DNA of 64,000 nt from Aptenodytes patagonicus. Taxonomy: Eukaryota > Chordata > Aves > Sphenisciformes > Spheniscidae. Below the pieces are notes generated by a model that was not told the DNA's origin, did not search any database, and was given only the letters and a program-made list of their open reading frames with translations. Position numbers and translations under genes: made by a program. How positions within the stretch are numbered: position 1 is the first letter of the stretch; each line of letters starts with the position of its first letter. The DNA lies in NCBI RefSeq assembly GCF_965638725.1, contig NC_134951.1, forward strand, positions 4,588,001 to 4,652,000. Direction: 5' to 3'. Positions 47,426-60,789 of the stretch are shown piece by piece.

Positions 47426-50400
47426 GGTCACTACATTCTCGGTGAGATTGAGGTTGTTTTTGTGAAGACAAGAGTACTGCAGTTTACTCTCCAACTTTGG
47501 GAGCATGATCAACCTTGTTTATATGGTCCAGTCCCTTAAAAGACACCACCCACAGCCCCAAATCCACTGACCATCTGTGTCTCATGCTCCCACCCACTGC
47601 AGGACATGAACACGTCACAGGATCCCATAGTGACAGTAGCACACACCACATGAAAGAGTCAGGTCTTTGACACTTGTGGTTCTTTTAATAATTCTGTGGC
47701 CAAACTCTCGCACATCCAGTAAGGGAGCATTAAGCAAACAGTATCTATACCATATCAAGATGAGAAGATATGGACAAAACCTTAACTGACAATAGTTCAT
47801 CCAAACCATGTCTATGGCAGATAATCACAAAGAGCAAACTAGGATGTAAATGATTTGCTTGCAAAAGACTCGGTCGGATAAGTCACTTGTTTCATCAGAT
47901 AATTTATTTGCAGAAGATAATTCAACTAGGTCTACCAGAGTGGAGTTTTATTTGTAGCTGCAGCTCATAAGCCTCCCAGCCAAGGAGCTGTGTGGCCACA
48001 GTTCTCACGAATGTTGTTTATAAACCCTCCTTGTTGCTAATGGGCCAGTCTAATTTGGTAGAAGAGGTTATGAAGCAGCGCACAGACAGAGGTCTCACAT
48101 GGAACACGGAGGGATTGCAATAACCATATTTTGGTCTTTGCTTCCCTGTTGCTCCTCTGGGAATTAAGAGATGTCTGCTTTCTCCACCAGAGAAGCTTTG
48201 GGAAATGGTAATGGATTAGAGGCAATGGTGGAAACTTTTGGGCAGGACAGCGCATGAAGACTGCTCATGGGACACCATGAACTCACGGTGGAGTAGCTGC
48301 TCCCTTGTGATTCCAGACTAGGGATACCAATACCCGACGTATAAAGGCAATTCTTTGCATTTTGACTCTTGTGTTTCCAAACACTTTTTCCCTCATGCCC
48401 AGATCCTAGATGCTCATACAAGAGTCTGTTCTCCATCTCAAAAGCAGTAGAAGCATTCTGGTGTGAAACTGGTTTTCAAGAGAATTACTTGCATAATTTT
48501 CAGTTTTGAACTGCTGCCCTTTTCAATATGGATTGAATTTGCCTTGTTAAATGTACGTAAGAGCTTAAGAGAAATTTGATTCCTGATTCTATAAAATACT
48601 TTTGCAATCAACCAAGTGAGAATTTTGGGTTTAGTCTATGGAGAGAAAAAGATAATAAGGACCACAGATTGAACTAAAGAAGTGACACATGAAAAGTTTT
48701 AATGACTAATACCAAACTAGAATCTAAACAGATTTTTCAGTTTCATGAACATCATAAGATGAATCTGTTTATTATTTTGACTTTCCATTTGCAAGCTGTA
48801 ATAGCAGGTTTGGTTGTGCAGGCTAGTTGTATATTTATTTGCACATAGTTCCTTGGCGTGGAATTAAAGTATCTGTTTTATCCGCCTGTAACTACCACAC
48901 GAGCAGAAAAAAATTATGAATTTATCATCTGTGGACTAAAGAGGTTATTCACATAGTTATGACCACATGATTGTCATGGTAACAGTCCAGAAATTATCAT
49001 CTTTGCACCCAACCTTCACCTCAGAAGATCTGTAGCCTTTTAAAAGTACCAATAGTTTCAAGTCTCTTTAGATACACCAAACCTTGAAACGAGATACACA
49101 CACTCAGGAACAGAGGAAGGCGTTGCATTAGAGGGAACAAACCGAATGGGGTAGGAGCAGTGAGCTTTTGGAGGAGAAGAAAAAAAGAAGTTATGGATGA
49201 TTAAAGGTGGATTTTCTGGTTGCTCTTCCTATTACCTGTATAAGCCATACTGTGCGGAGCAGTGGGAAGGTTGTATAAAAATACAGGAGTTGCATGCCCA
49301 ACTGTAAGGAAACTCTGTTTTCCCTGAAATGATCAGTTAAGGATTTGCTAAAAGCTCTTCCAAAATAGTAGCTGAATTTACTCTCCTGTTTTTCATCTCT
49401 CCTTTTATTTTTGTTACTGTGAAGACTGAAATATTAAAATGAAATGTGCCTACACTTCTAGCCAAGGAGACAAATCTTCTTGCTACTTCCTACCAGCTTG
49501 CTTGTGTCTCTGCACATCCCTGCAGAGACAGGTCCCTGCAGAGACACATCCCCACTGCCTTCATCTCTGCTGATGCTCAGGGGTTTCTCTGGGCCGGCTC
49601 AGGAGATGGGATTTAGCTCTCAGAGCAGCAGCACGGGAGATGCCAGATATCACAAGACTTCTGTGGTGCACAAAAGCTGATGTCTGATAAGCAACTATTG
49701 CAAGACAAGGGGAAGGAGGCAAGCAGGCAAAGTACCCAAATGTCTCATCATCCCAGCCTGAAGTGTGTTTGCAAAGGACTCAAGCAGGGTTTTACCATAT
49801 AAAGCTGCATCAGGCAAAGTAAAGTGTTAATCAGATGGTGGAGTGATTTCTTGTCTGTCTTATTTTCTTTCTTTCTTTTTAGCAAAGGAGGGATTGGCAG
49901 AGGTTTTCTGCATGTGCGCAGGTGACCTTTGCTCCCTCAGGGGAGAGAAAAGGATGTTTTAAACTGGATTATGCCCTGGCAGAACCTGGACGTGGCTGAG
50001 GGAGGAGCAGATAAATGGCCGTTGGTCAAGAGGTGGTTCCTGGTTCTTCTTCTCATGAGAGAATTATGAGGAGAAAGGGGAGAACGGTGATGCTCTTCCC
50101 CTTGGAAAGTAAGCACTGACAGTGGTCCTCCTTGACAACGACCCTCAGAAACTTTTGGGTGATAAGTGTCTGGTTTTGAAAGACTGAGATAATGAAGTGG
50201 ATTACATCAGGCTTACAGAAGTCTTCTGGTTTGAATTTTTCAATGTGATTATATAGACATAGATATTTATTTCCTCTGAAAAATGGCCTTTTGGGATGAA
50301 TGTAATGCTTCCTGAAAACTGACAGTTGTGACAATTAATGCCCAATAAAATTGCGTGTTATTTTACACCCATAAATATTTTGCACAGTATTCTCAAGGTG

Positions 50401-51470
50401 GATTTACACCATGTTGTCATTTATTGTGAACAGGGAGTTTGCTTAATGCAGAATTGCTGAAGGCTGTTTCTAAAGTGGTTTGGACTTTAAAGTATCTGCA
50501 GTAAACACAAATTGGGTTACTTCTGTACTTTCTGAAGACAGAGAAACTTGGTAATTTCTAAGAATTATTTCCTTCCTGAATTTACTCATCATTGCTCTTC
50601 ATTATCTCATAATTGTTTGGCTAATAAAATGCAATGGAAGACTATGTCTTTTCACTTAAGTCAGTGGAAAAAAATCACATTAGCAGTGATGAAGAGAAAT
50701 GAGATGTGGTGACAGTCAAATTATGCTATGACTTATGTGTGAAAATGCTGCTGTCTACAGGCCCCTTCATTCCTGCCGTGCCAGGACTAAGTTGATGGTC
50801 TTGTCTTACAGAGCTCAGCAGAGAAAGGAGTGACATACTGGCCTGCTGTGCTTACTTCATGGCGTAGAAAGCCCAACCACATCCAGTTCAATGTTCAATG
50901 TTATTTCTTGCTTTCCAAAACATTTCTAGGGGGACCAAACTGACTCATGAATTCACTGGAAAGCAAAACAAAACAAAACATTTTTCTTTCTTTTTGTAAG
51001 AGAATTTAACATGGAAAGAAACTGGATTTTTGATCCTTAGTGATGCAAGATATTTTGTTCCAGATCATCATAAAACAAAATTATGAGCTTTGAGTATTCA
51101 AAAAGACCTTTCCTTTTAATAATTGTTGGTATTTTTTATTAGTTTTGATTTATGGCAGCAGTAAGAAATCTCTTGGTGGAAGCTCTGGGTATGTTAACTG
51201 CTGAAATGCAGGAGGAACACAAGTATGGGAAGGATATCCTTTGCCCACTTATTCCAACAGAAAGGATGCTTACCAAGAGGGAACATCGCATCAAGAAGCT
51301 AAATATTCATTTCTGTCTTGTTTTACACATTTTATTTTTCCTCACTTTGTGAAGCAAGGAGACATATATACTTGTTTCCCACTCATACTTTTTACAGGAT
51401 TTTTCTGAGGAACTTGGCAGGACAGTTGGCTGAAATCTCTTTTCCTTTTTAAGTTGTGGGACTGTTTCCA
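47426..51470. other. gene-free, moderately AT-rich region
   Basis: About 4 kb without a recognised gene, RNA or mobile element. Confidence 0.4.
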
Positions 51471-51484
51471 CTTATGTGCTGATT

Positions 51485-51850
51485 CTCCTGGGCTTTTTCT
51501 TTTTTGTTGGTTTTGGGTTGGTTTTGGGGTTGGGTTTGTTTGTTTGTTTGTTTGGTTGGTTTGTTTTTGTTTTTAATATGGCTGCTTTATCCCCTTCGGG
51601 GGGGGGGGGGGAAGTAATAATCTATTTTTTGTTTTCATTTAAATCTCAAAAAACCCAAACCTACTTCTTAATTTTTTTTTACATTCAAAATCCATAATCT
51701 TCGAGGTGCTGGGAGAATCCTATTATGCACACAGTGCAAACAATTAAATGATTAAAGAGAAAACAAACAAGCAAAAAAATCTTAACAACTCTGAAAAAGT
51801 AAACAAAAAGCCATCCACACACACACACAAAAAAAAAAAAGAGGAAAGAA
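51485..51850. repeat. low-complexity cluster: TTTG repeats, poly(G), CA and A runs
   Basis: A (TTTG)n-like stretch at about 51505-51570, an uninterrupted run of 13 or so G at about 51599-51611, T runs near 51670 and an (AC)n/poly(A) run at about 51813-51840. No gene is supported here. Confidence 0.8.
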
Positions 51851-52067
51851 AAGTACAGTATTTGAGGGGAAGGGCAGCATTGTCTGGCAATACTGTACTT
51901 TGCCAATACTGTGTGTTTCGGAGGAGGGATGTGACATGCCTGGAAACACTGTTTTGGGTGAACTGTGTATGACAGGAGTCACCAGTTGTTATTATCTCAA
52001 TTTCTGGTTGCTTGGGAAGCCTGCAAGCACTTATCTTATTTCAGGGATCTGTTTAAATGGGACTTTA

Positions 52068-52642
52068 GCAGGAGCAGGGAAGTGATCGTGCCCCTGTACT
52101 CGGCCCTGGTGAGGCCGCACCTCGAACCCTGTGTTCAGTTTTGGGCCCCTCACTACAAGAAGGACGTTGAGGTGCTGGAGCGTGTCCAGAGAAGGGCAAC
52201 GAGGCTGGTGAGGGGTCTGGAGATAAAGTCTTGTGAGGAGCAGCTGAGGGAACTGGGGTTGTTTAGCCTGGAGAAAAGGAGGCTGAGGGGAGACCTCATC
52301 GCTCTCTACAACCACCTGAAAGGAGGTTGTAGCGAGGTGGGGGTCGGTCTCTTCTCCCAAGGAACAAGCGATAGGACGAGAGGAAATGGCCTCAAGTTGC
52401 ACCAGGGGAGGTTTAGATTGGACGTGAGGAAAAATGTCTTTACTGAAAGAGTGGTTAAACATTGGACCAGGCTGCCCAGGGAAGTGGTGGAGTCCCCATC
52501 CCTGGAGGTATTTAAAAGACGTGTAGATGAGATGTTTAGGGACATGGTTTAGTGGGCATGGTGGTGTTGGGTGGACGGTTGGACTCGATGATCTTAGAGG
52601 TCTTTTCCAACCTCAATGATTCTATGATTCTATGATTCTATG
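52068..52642 (+). mobile_element. CR1 LINE, 5'-truncated
   Basis: C-terminal ORF2 frame from [18 protein letters not shown] to [13 protein letters not shown], then the 3' tail of 'attctatg' repeats. Same subfamily as the copies at 2.9, 13.9 and 46.6 kb. Confidence 0.94.
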
Positions 52643-53224
52643 ACTTCAGCACAAATCTCTTTGTAAAACAGGATTGGATTTAAACATGTGTTGCACTGAG
52701 TCCAGAGACAAGCAAGACCTGCTGGGATGACTTTTCCAGCCTTGCTTTCTGCTGTACGTTATTGCTCTAGACAAAAGTTTTGGCTTCTGCTTGTCAGCAA
52801 AATCAACATGAAAAAGGGTTCAGAGGATATTCTGTAAAAATGGATTATTGCTGCTTTTCACATGCCTGGGAAACCTGAGTGAAGGTGTAGAGGAGGGAAA
52901 ATACTCTCCTTGCTTGGGAACAGAGTTCAGTACAGAGGTCCCACAAGAAGAACCATAAGAAAGGAGCTGCAAAGGTAACAAGATTATGCTTCCCCTCCCA
53001 TCCACAGGTAACGGAGTCACTGAGCAGTGGAGAGCCCATGTCTGGGGCCTGTGTCTTCTGTAGCCTTGCAGGAGCTGCTCAGCTCCAGGAGAGGAGATCA
53101 GAAGAGAGGAGGTCACATTTTCAATGGTGAAGGAAGCCCTGGTTGAAACCCCTTTCTGCAGGATCTTTAGAGGTGTGCAGGCAGGTTTTGGGAGGAAGAG
53201 GCTGAGCAGAGATGGGCTCAGCCT

Positions 53225-53256
53225 GAGGATGCCTCATCCCGAGGATGCCTCATCCC
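53225..53256. repeat. perfect 16-bp tandem duplication
   Basis: GAGGATGCCTCATCCC occurs twice back to back (53225-53240 and 53241-53256). Isolated, with no gene attached. Confidence 0.85.
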
Positions 53257-53679
53257 AAACACAAGGAGGTTTCCAGCACCCAGCACCGAGCAGGCTGCAG
53301 TGGGTGCCCTTGGAGGAACAGCTCCTGCAGAGATGTGAGTGGGTGAGCATTGAGAGCTCAGGGGAACACATCTCACCCCAGCACCATGAGGGATTGAGCT
53401 CACGGTAGCACTGACCTCTCAGTGCCTCTAAGCAGGGATCAGGCTGTGCCTGCAAGGAAGGGCAGCCCCAGGACTGGCCAAAACTCTGTCACCTGGGTTA
53501 ATCTCAGTTCAACTCGTGTTGGTGTAAGGGAGGCCAAGCACGGGCAGATGCAATGTAGGGATGTGTCAGGACACGCCATGCCATCCCCTGAGGTACCGCT
53601 GGGCTGGCAATGGCATTGTGGGGGGAAGTGTTCAAACCCATGCTACGGCACACAAAAAACTCTCAGCTAAGGGAAAGTC

Positions 53680-54160
53680 AGTTAATTTAAGTTATTACCT
53701 AACAAACTTTTAAGTACTGATTTGGGTATTGAGAAACAAAGGCAAGCAATTAAACTGACACTTAGGGAAAAACCTTCCTCCCTTTCTCCAGGCTCAGCTT
53801 CAGCCCAACACCTCTCCTCCCCCTTCCTCATCTCCAGTCCCCTTGTTGTCACCACACGTTGTGCTCAGTCCGCCCAGTCCTTTTGGTGAGTCCTTCAGGG
53901 GTCCCTGCCCCAGCGTGGGTTGCCCATGGCTGCTTTCACAGGCACCTCCTCTGCCACAGAGTCCATCTGGATCAAGATGGATTGACCAAGCTCCTACACA
54001 TTATCTTGGTTACCTTGGTCAGATGCTTGTAGAGCCCTTGCTGGCCCAACAGGCCCTGGGCAGGAGGGGACAGGGTGGCCATGGGGAGCCCCAAAGCATC
54101 CCACCCTTGTTTCTTTCCTTGAGGATTTTGTCCCCTGCTGGTGTTTTCCCTCTTGAAGCT
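53680..54160. repeat. possible decayed LTR-type interspersed repeat
   Basis: The stretch containing 'ttacctaacaaacttttaag' and 'ctgacacttagggaaaaacc' and the pyrimidine-rich blocks after it have the look of an avian LTR-type repeat. There is no second copy in this window to compare with, so the call rests on general resemblance only. Confidence 0.25.
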
Positions 54161-54164
54161 TGAG

Positions 54165-56619
54165 TCGCTGCTGAACGCTTGGCCCCAGTCTGTTGTGTCC
54201 CCTTCCCCATTCAACACAGCTCTGCCCCAAAGATGGGTCTGCAGCCTCCACAGACTGGTGCTGGTCCTGGAGAGCTGAACACCAGGGAAGGGGTTACAGA
54301 TAAGAAAGTGCTCCTGCATATCCCCAAAAGCCAGCTCCTTGCATGGTAAGAGGGTTTTAGGGTGCCATGGGTGCTGGCTGAGCGTGAGCTGTCATGTTCC
54401 TGCCAGGTTGTCTTTGCAGTTGCTGCTGGTGCTGTAGGACTCGCTCCCTGTCATTGGCTAAGGGATGCCCTGGGTCTCCCCATTAAGGGCTTGGTCCATG
54501 ACTGATGCCTGCTGGAGGTGTCAGAGTAGAGAAGAGCTAATGATCACCGCTGCCTGTCTATTAGCGACCAGAGCGTGTCTGGCTCAGCAAGGCAGAGGCT
54601 TTCCCCACCGCTGGGAGAGGGGTGCCGGGGGACCCATCACCTCCTCTCCATCAGCTGTCTGGGAGACAGGTTAGTACCTGGCCTCCTCCTGGGAAGTAGT
54701 TTGGATGCAGTGATGTGGTGGTGGCAGCTGAGCATGGACATGGCCAGACAGGTCCAACAAGTCTCAGGGACAGGGAATGGACCTTGGCACAAATTATTTC
54801 TCTAGCAGAAATACATCTTCTACGTACTGTGCTGGAAATGTTGGATCTTCTGTTAGGGCTGGCTTTTGTTTTGGATGGGGCTGTATTTCCCGGCAACATT
54901 TCCTGCCATGAAAAATATGGCCTGAAAAGTTGAGGATTGCATGTCCTAATGCTTGCTTTGCCCACTGTGTTAGGAGGCTTTGGGTATCTACTGCATAACT
55001 CAATTCTGTACCCTGCAGGCAAACCCTGCGTAGATGTGGTGTTACTGCAGGGCAGTGCTGAGGCTGAGCAAACCCAGGCTGTGTAGAGTGGGGGTGCAGT
55101 GAGATATGAGATCTTAAAAAAAAATCCCCTTTTGACTCATCTCCAGGAACCATTTCAAACTGGGAACAGCTTATCTGAAGTGCTAAGAAACCTCCAGGGA
55201 TTTAGGACTGTGAAATGCAGTATGTCTGCCCATGTGGTGGTTAAGATCCATGAGCTGTCAGTGATGACACAGTCCTTGTTCATGATGAATTGTGTATCTT
55301 GCATGAGAGGGAAACCTGGGTATCTTGGAACAATTTGTTTTTTGACCTGAATTTACCAAACCTTTTAGATTCAGTAGTGCCAGCAAACCCATACAATGTG
55401 CATACACTTTCTTGACCCTCAGAAAACCCCCACGGCATGTGATGGGGTCTTAATAGTTGGTGTCATTTGCTCTGTCTGTCCCACACACGTGACCCTGGCC
55501 AGACTGTCACCCCATGCACTGTCACCCCTATGTGTCTGGGTCTTCCAAAGGACATTGGCCATGGAGACCTGGCAGAAATGAAGCTGTGCTCCAATGCATC
55601 CCCACGGGGGAGATGCAGGGACTGAGAACATGTGGCACTCCATCGAGCATCGCTGTCCTGTCGCAGAGGCCCAAGCCTCTTGGGACAGACTGATACGAGT
55701 ACTTATTCTGTACAGGTTGCCTCCATGCTCCCTCCTCCCCATCCATCCAGCAAAAAATAAGGGCATCATGGATGATGGACATAATGAACTTATGTTGATA
55801 TGCATTTGTTCATTTATTTATTGATAGCTTTGCACTTTTTTTGGTGGGGTGAGGGCAGGGAACAACTTGCTGAGTTGGATGTCTAAAGTTAGACATCTAA
55901 ATTCATTTCCTGGCTCAGAGAACAGGTCAGGACCTGTCAGCAAAGCCATTTTCAAGTTATTTGGCTGTTTTTCTTCATTTGCTGCAGTGTGGTGTGGATG
56001 GGAAGATTCAGAAGATACTTTGCATGAAGATGCATGAGGTGATGTGTGTGTTGTGGGCTAAGCAGCTATGGGATAACTGATATGTTGTTTCCTGTGGGTC
56101 ACATCCTTTATCCTGTAGATTATGGTTACTTATAGCTCTTTTTTGCATGAAATAAATAAGAAAAGACACATGGACACAGTACACTTTCAAGGATATGTTA
56201 CCCTTGTTTTTATGACTTTTTTTTTTTAATTTTAAATACAAATTACTTGGACTGACAGTGTTTAGCAAAAGGGGGTGTGTGGATGAATATTTGGTAGGGA
56301 AGGGAAATAAAGAAGGTTGTATGTTAGGGCCCTGCGGATCCTCACTGACTTAGAAACCTCCTGAATGTTGCAGAGCCAACAAGCCTTGTATGTGATATTT
56401 TGGGCCTGTGGTAATGCTGGAGCAGGCAGGGGTATGTGCCCTTGCAGGGGCAAGCACCCTTGCAGTGATGCTTATTAAAACCAAAAACCTATCCCAAACC
56501 TCTTCAGGTGGCTCATCCCCAGATGAACCTCTGGAGATGTTCAGAGGCGTAGCAGATCCATCTGGGAGGAAGAGCTGGTGGGGTTGAGTTGAGGCAGAGG
56601 GAGGCACACCTTTCCAGCT
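54165..56619. other. gene-free stretch 3' of the miR-133b hairpin
   Basis: No coding gene recognised. Being downstream of miR-133b on the minus strand, it may contain 3' exons or the end of the microRNA host transcript; splice sites cannot be assigned from one sequence. Confidence 0.35.
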
Positions 56620-56621
56620 TG

Positions 56622-56718
56622 ATGTTTTCAACACTGCTATAGCTGGTTGAAGGGGACCAAACCTCCAAGGAAGACGGGCTTGGTTCCGTTTGACCAGCCA
56701 GAGCAGAGCATAGCTCCT
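56622..56718 (-). ncRNA. MIR133B: miR-133b microRNA hairpin
   Basis: On the minus strand, the 3' arm at 56661-56640 reads as miR-133 with seed TTGGTCC; its last base is A (complement of T at 56640), which separates miR-133b from miR-133a (G). The 5' arm at about 56698-56677 (GCTGGTCAAACGGAACCAAG) pairs with it, and the loop contains GTCTTCCTTGGAGG. The stem continues outward (GCTCTG against the bases after the 3' arm). Known role: muscle-enriched regulator of differentiation, co-transcribed with miR-206. It lies about 4 kb downstream of miR-206 in transcription order, as in mammals. Confidence 0.95.
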
Positions 56719-56719
56719 G

Positions 56720-59700
56720 ACCACGTAACTCGCTTGGCTTTGCTGCGCCTTACCTGCAAGGGGAATTAGATAGATTAGACAGGAGCACTGGCACTGACCA
56801 CTGCTTAGAGGGAGAGAAGGATGCTGGAGCGCTTAGGACACCATCTTAGGAAACCTCACCACTTTCCATCTTAGATGACTTCTGGTACACCCATTCTGTC
56901 CGAGACCTGGTCCCTGCACAGCATCCATGTGATGCCCCGGTTCCTGGGTGGTTGTCTGGACTAGGGTGAATTTCTCACTAATGCATAAGTCAACAGCATT
57001 TAAGGATGGGGATAAGCCTCAGGAGATAATTCTGGGTCCCTGCCTAGATGTTTCATAGAGTCTGTTCTTGTTTTGGAATCTGGTTCCAAATTCCTGGATT
57101 TTGGAATCCAGGCTCACGAGCCTGGACATGGGTAATGAGGAAAGTCTTCTGAAACTTGGAGGATTGGCATATGCCCATCCTGAGCCACAGCAGCATGTGT
57201 CTGAAGATTTCTCTCCATATAGCTCTTTTCTTCCTCATGCTTTCTCTCTCCCTATTTTTCTTCTTTCCCTTTTTTTTTTTTTTAATTTTTAAATAATAAA
57301 AGAAAGGAAAAGCGGGAGGGAAGAAGGGAAGAAAGACGCCTCCTTTGTCAATTGAAGGGAAGTCATCTGCCAGTTGTCAGTCAGGCATCACTTTTCAGAG
57401 AGCCCTCCCGAGCCCTCCAGCTGTACCTGGGAGTCTCAGCAAGGAGACAGCTGCCGGAGACCATGAGCAGCAGGGCACGGGGCAGCTTCCAAACAGGACA
57501 AAAGCAGCATTTTTCCAACCCTGTGCATAGGCCCCTTTCCATGTGCATGTGGTTTTTCAGGGACCTGATACATTTTTCCCTGAAAAACATTTTAATTAGG
57601 AGGGTTTTTTTCCCTCTTTATTTTTTTCTCCCTTTGCCCTCTCAGTGCTCAGCGTTGGGAGGAATATTATCTCGAGTAACCTCAGGACTCCTCTGCTTGC
57701 TTCATCCTTTCTCTTTGCTTCATCAAGGCTATTCATTAGCAAGGAAAGCATCAGCAACATAAACTTCGTATTCGGTATGGAGACACCCACCTTGCTGCCA
57801 AAAGAACAGCTCAGGCAAGCCTTCAGCTACAACATTCACTTCGTGCACTCTCCCATCACACTAGACTGTTGCAAAGTTGATGGAAGTGAGGAAAAATTAG
57901 ACCTGTCCTTAAGCTATTTGATAATTTTACCTTCAGTCAGGGTCTGAATAGCCCAGCCAGAGGATGGAGGGAGGAACAGAGTTAAAACAGTGGCCTTGAC
58001 CCCCAGCCAGGCTATAAGTTTTCCTAAACCTTAGCCCTGTGTCTGCATGACTAGTCTGCATTATTTCTTCTCATGTGTCCTTGCGAGTGTGTGCCCGTAA
58101 CTTAATCCTGGCCCATGCTGTGCAGCAAGAGTTAATGCTGATTGCAGGCTCCAGTGGAACAGGCGTGTGCAAGCTGGAGACAGCTGCAGAAAGTAAATGA
58201 GGGATGGGATTCCACTCCAGATTTAAACCCCAAATTTATACACTCAGTCAAGACTAGGGACAGGTTCAGCTGACCAGCCAGAAGGGTTGGCTTTGTTTGC
58301 CAACACATAAGCATCTGGCACCATCTGAGGAGCCACAGGGTGTCTGAGACACCCACACGTGACATGCAGGTATGGCATAGGACATACATGAAGAGCAGCT
58401 AAAAGCCAGTGGACTATTCTTACGGTGTCTCCAAAGTTACTAGGACCATCTTTTTAGGCAGCTAAATAAAGTCTGGATCTCCACAGACTACAATGTCTTC
58501 AACGTTTTAGAGATGAAGAGGCCACTGGGTGCAGAAAGGAGGTGTTGTGTTTGAGACATGGGCAACGGGTGATCAGCAAAGCCAGGGAGAGCACAGAGGT
58601 CAGGATTCACACTCCTGCCTGCTCTTTCCATTGGGTGCCCTTTTATCTTGTGCAGTTGTTACGATTAAATAGAAAAGGATCATTTTCCTCTGCTCTGTTT
58701 CTCTTCTGAATTAGTCTCCATAACCTAAGAGTTAAATCTGTAGAATAAGGACAGGATGAAACAATGTTTGACAAACACCTTCTTGAATTGCATCTAGGAG
58801 ACCACAGGGCTTGGGTCAGATGCAGAAGCCTTGGTTTTGATTCAGACCGAAATTTTGCAAAGCATCTTGGTAACTGAGGAACATAAATGTCATTGGTTTC
58901 AAGGTCTATATTGGTATATTAAATAGTGCTGAGGTACAAGCACAGGAACTCAGTGGTTTCTGCTGTGTTTAGCACAGTTGCTGGCACAGTTTTGACCTGT
59001 GTCAACTAGCACTGACCCTAACAGTTCCTAAGCTCAGCTTGGGAATTAGGGCAGATCAAGGACAATTCCCAGTAGGGAGTTTGAAGATGACCATCTATTT
59101 AAGAAAGTGAGAGAGCTGAACAGTCATTTTTTGCCCATCCGTTTGAGGGCAAGAACACAGGCCCTGGCACTATTTAGTGATTAAATAGTGGTGTAGACAG
59201 TGGAAACTTGGACTCCTAGATAGCAAAGCCTCTTTGGAGCATGAGGCCAAGGAATATAAGCTACTGTGATAAAAGCTAGCTGGCTCCAGTATTGCCTACA
59301 GCAGAGTGTGGCCAGCCTGAACTACACAACTGGCCTGGAGGTTGGATGAATCCATAGTTATGAATTTGCTGAATTACTACGTTTGCCTGTGAGCAGTACT
59401 TCTCATAGCCGGGTTAAACTTAAGTTGTGAGCATTAATCACTGCGGCATAGACATGTCCTTAAGCTTCTAACTAGATCAGGTTTATTGAGGGTATTTTGG
59501 GGCAGAATTCCTACAATTTCCCATGGGAAATGAGGGTATGCAAACCTTTCAAAACCTAGACCATAATGCTAACAACAGTCCCCACCACTGCAGAGCTTCA
59601 AAAGATTTCCTAAATGCGTTCTTAAAATAAATCAAGACTGATTGAAAATTGCCTAAAGTTTTGAATATAGTGGAAGAAGGTAATCTATGAGAAATGGTTT

Positions 59701-60660
59701 GAGCTCTTCAGCTCTGTGGAACAGGATATTCAGGATATCCTGGAGATATCCAGGATATCTCCAGGCTGTCCTAGACGGGTGAAAGGCAAGTTCCACTGTC
59801 TTGTAGTTTGCAAAAAAATAAACTAAACTCATGGCTACACAGTGTCAGTAGAGCAAAGAATTAAGCAGGGCTGAGAAGAGCAAAGGACATCTTTGTACAC
59901 AGCAAAAATATCCTGAGATATGATGGTGCAGACTTAAGAAAAAAGCACAGTTTTTGAAAAGGCTGTGTGCCTGCTTTGCTCCGTAGTTAAACAGGAGGCA
60001 ACCTTCTGCATAACCCGGCCTGCTCTGACCGCTACTGTACTATGATGTTGTATTGAATTAATCTTGGTGAATCCAGTACAGCAATTCCTGTACCTGTAGC
60101 ATTCATTTTAATCCCATTAAAGAATATCTTGTTATGTATTATTGAGATAATAACTGAGAGTATTACTGAGAGTAAAGAGGAGAGTTTTGTCACTGATGTG
60201 AGATCTAGATTGGCCTACTAGATTCAGTCTATGCAAGACATTCCTACCCAGTGCTATTTATTTTTTTCTCCGTGTCGCTAAATCCAAAGCATTATCCACC
60301 AGCTGAGAATGGATGGTAATTATTGAGGCTATCTGGGACGTAGTGATTTTCAGAATCCTCTTGAGAAGCCCTTTCAGGACAGTGTAAATATTATTTTGTT
60401 TAGATGGACCCTATATTCAGATGGGTGATTTTTCCAGAGAAAGGTGTGAAGAATACATCTTTGAAATCAAATTTGCATGGATTCAGGAGTCTGCAACCTT
60501 TTTAGATTTGCAGATCCCTATGTGCTTTCCACTGGCCCTGAGGGCACAGTAGAGCAAATATAAGCTGCCTGACTATATTTGATGAAGTCAAATTCAAATA
60601 AAATGCAGTTACAGAAAAGCATTTGACTCCTTGCAGTAGCTGGAAGCAAAGGACACTGGT
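56720..60660 (-). other. region between miR-206 and miR-133b, probable host-transcript body
   Basis: No coding gene or recognised mobile element over ~3.9 kb. Because both microRNAs are on the minus strand at a distance close to that in mammals, this stretch is inferred to be transcribed right to left as part of a primary transcript (linc-MD1 in mammals). Exon boundaries cannot be called. Confidence 0.5.
59739..59765. repeat. perfect 13-bp inverted repeat, 1-bp centre
   Basis: CCTGGAGATATCC, one A, then its exact inverse GGATATCTCCAGG. Related 'caggatat' copies lie just before it. Located between the two microRNAs. Confidence 0.9.
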
Positions 60661-60662
60661 GA

Positions 60663-60743
60663 TGTCTCCCTGAAACCACACACTTCCTTACATTCCATAG
60701 CAGCCTAATCCATATGGGGATATAAAGAAGCATGTCATCTCAT
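60663..60743 (-). ncRNA. MIR206: miR-206 microRNA hairpin
   Basis: On the minus strand, the 3' arm at 60697-60676 is miR-206 (seed GGAATGT, ending GTGTGTGG). The 5' arm at about 60735-60716 (ACATGCTTCTTTATATCCCC) and the loop CATATGGATTA also agree with the known vertebrate precursor. The hairpin pairs over the full mature length. miR-206 shares its seed with miR-1 and is confined to skeletal muscle in known vertebrates, under MyoD/myogenin control. A minus-strand open frame over this site is a by-product and not a gene. Confidence 0.97.
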
Positions 60744-60779
60744 AAGAGAAGTCTGGATCGTGACCTCTGGGCAGCAGGA

Positions 60780-60785
60780 CAGCTG
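60780..60785 (-). promoter_or_regulatory. E-box (CAGCTG) just upstream of miR-206
   Basis: CAGCTG, the preferred core of MyoD/myogenin E-boxes, lies about 40 bp 5' of the hairpin. Further CAGCTG sites upstream are at 61827-61832 and 62533-62538. Such hexamers are common by chance, so function is only inferred from known MyoD control of miR-206. Confidence 0.35.
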
Positions 60786-60789
60786 TCCA

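Noticed and set aside
60518-60733. 71-codon minus-strand frame
   Set aside because: It overlaps the miR-206 hairpin and has no protein resemblance.
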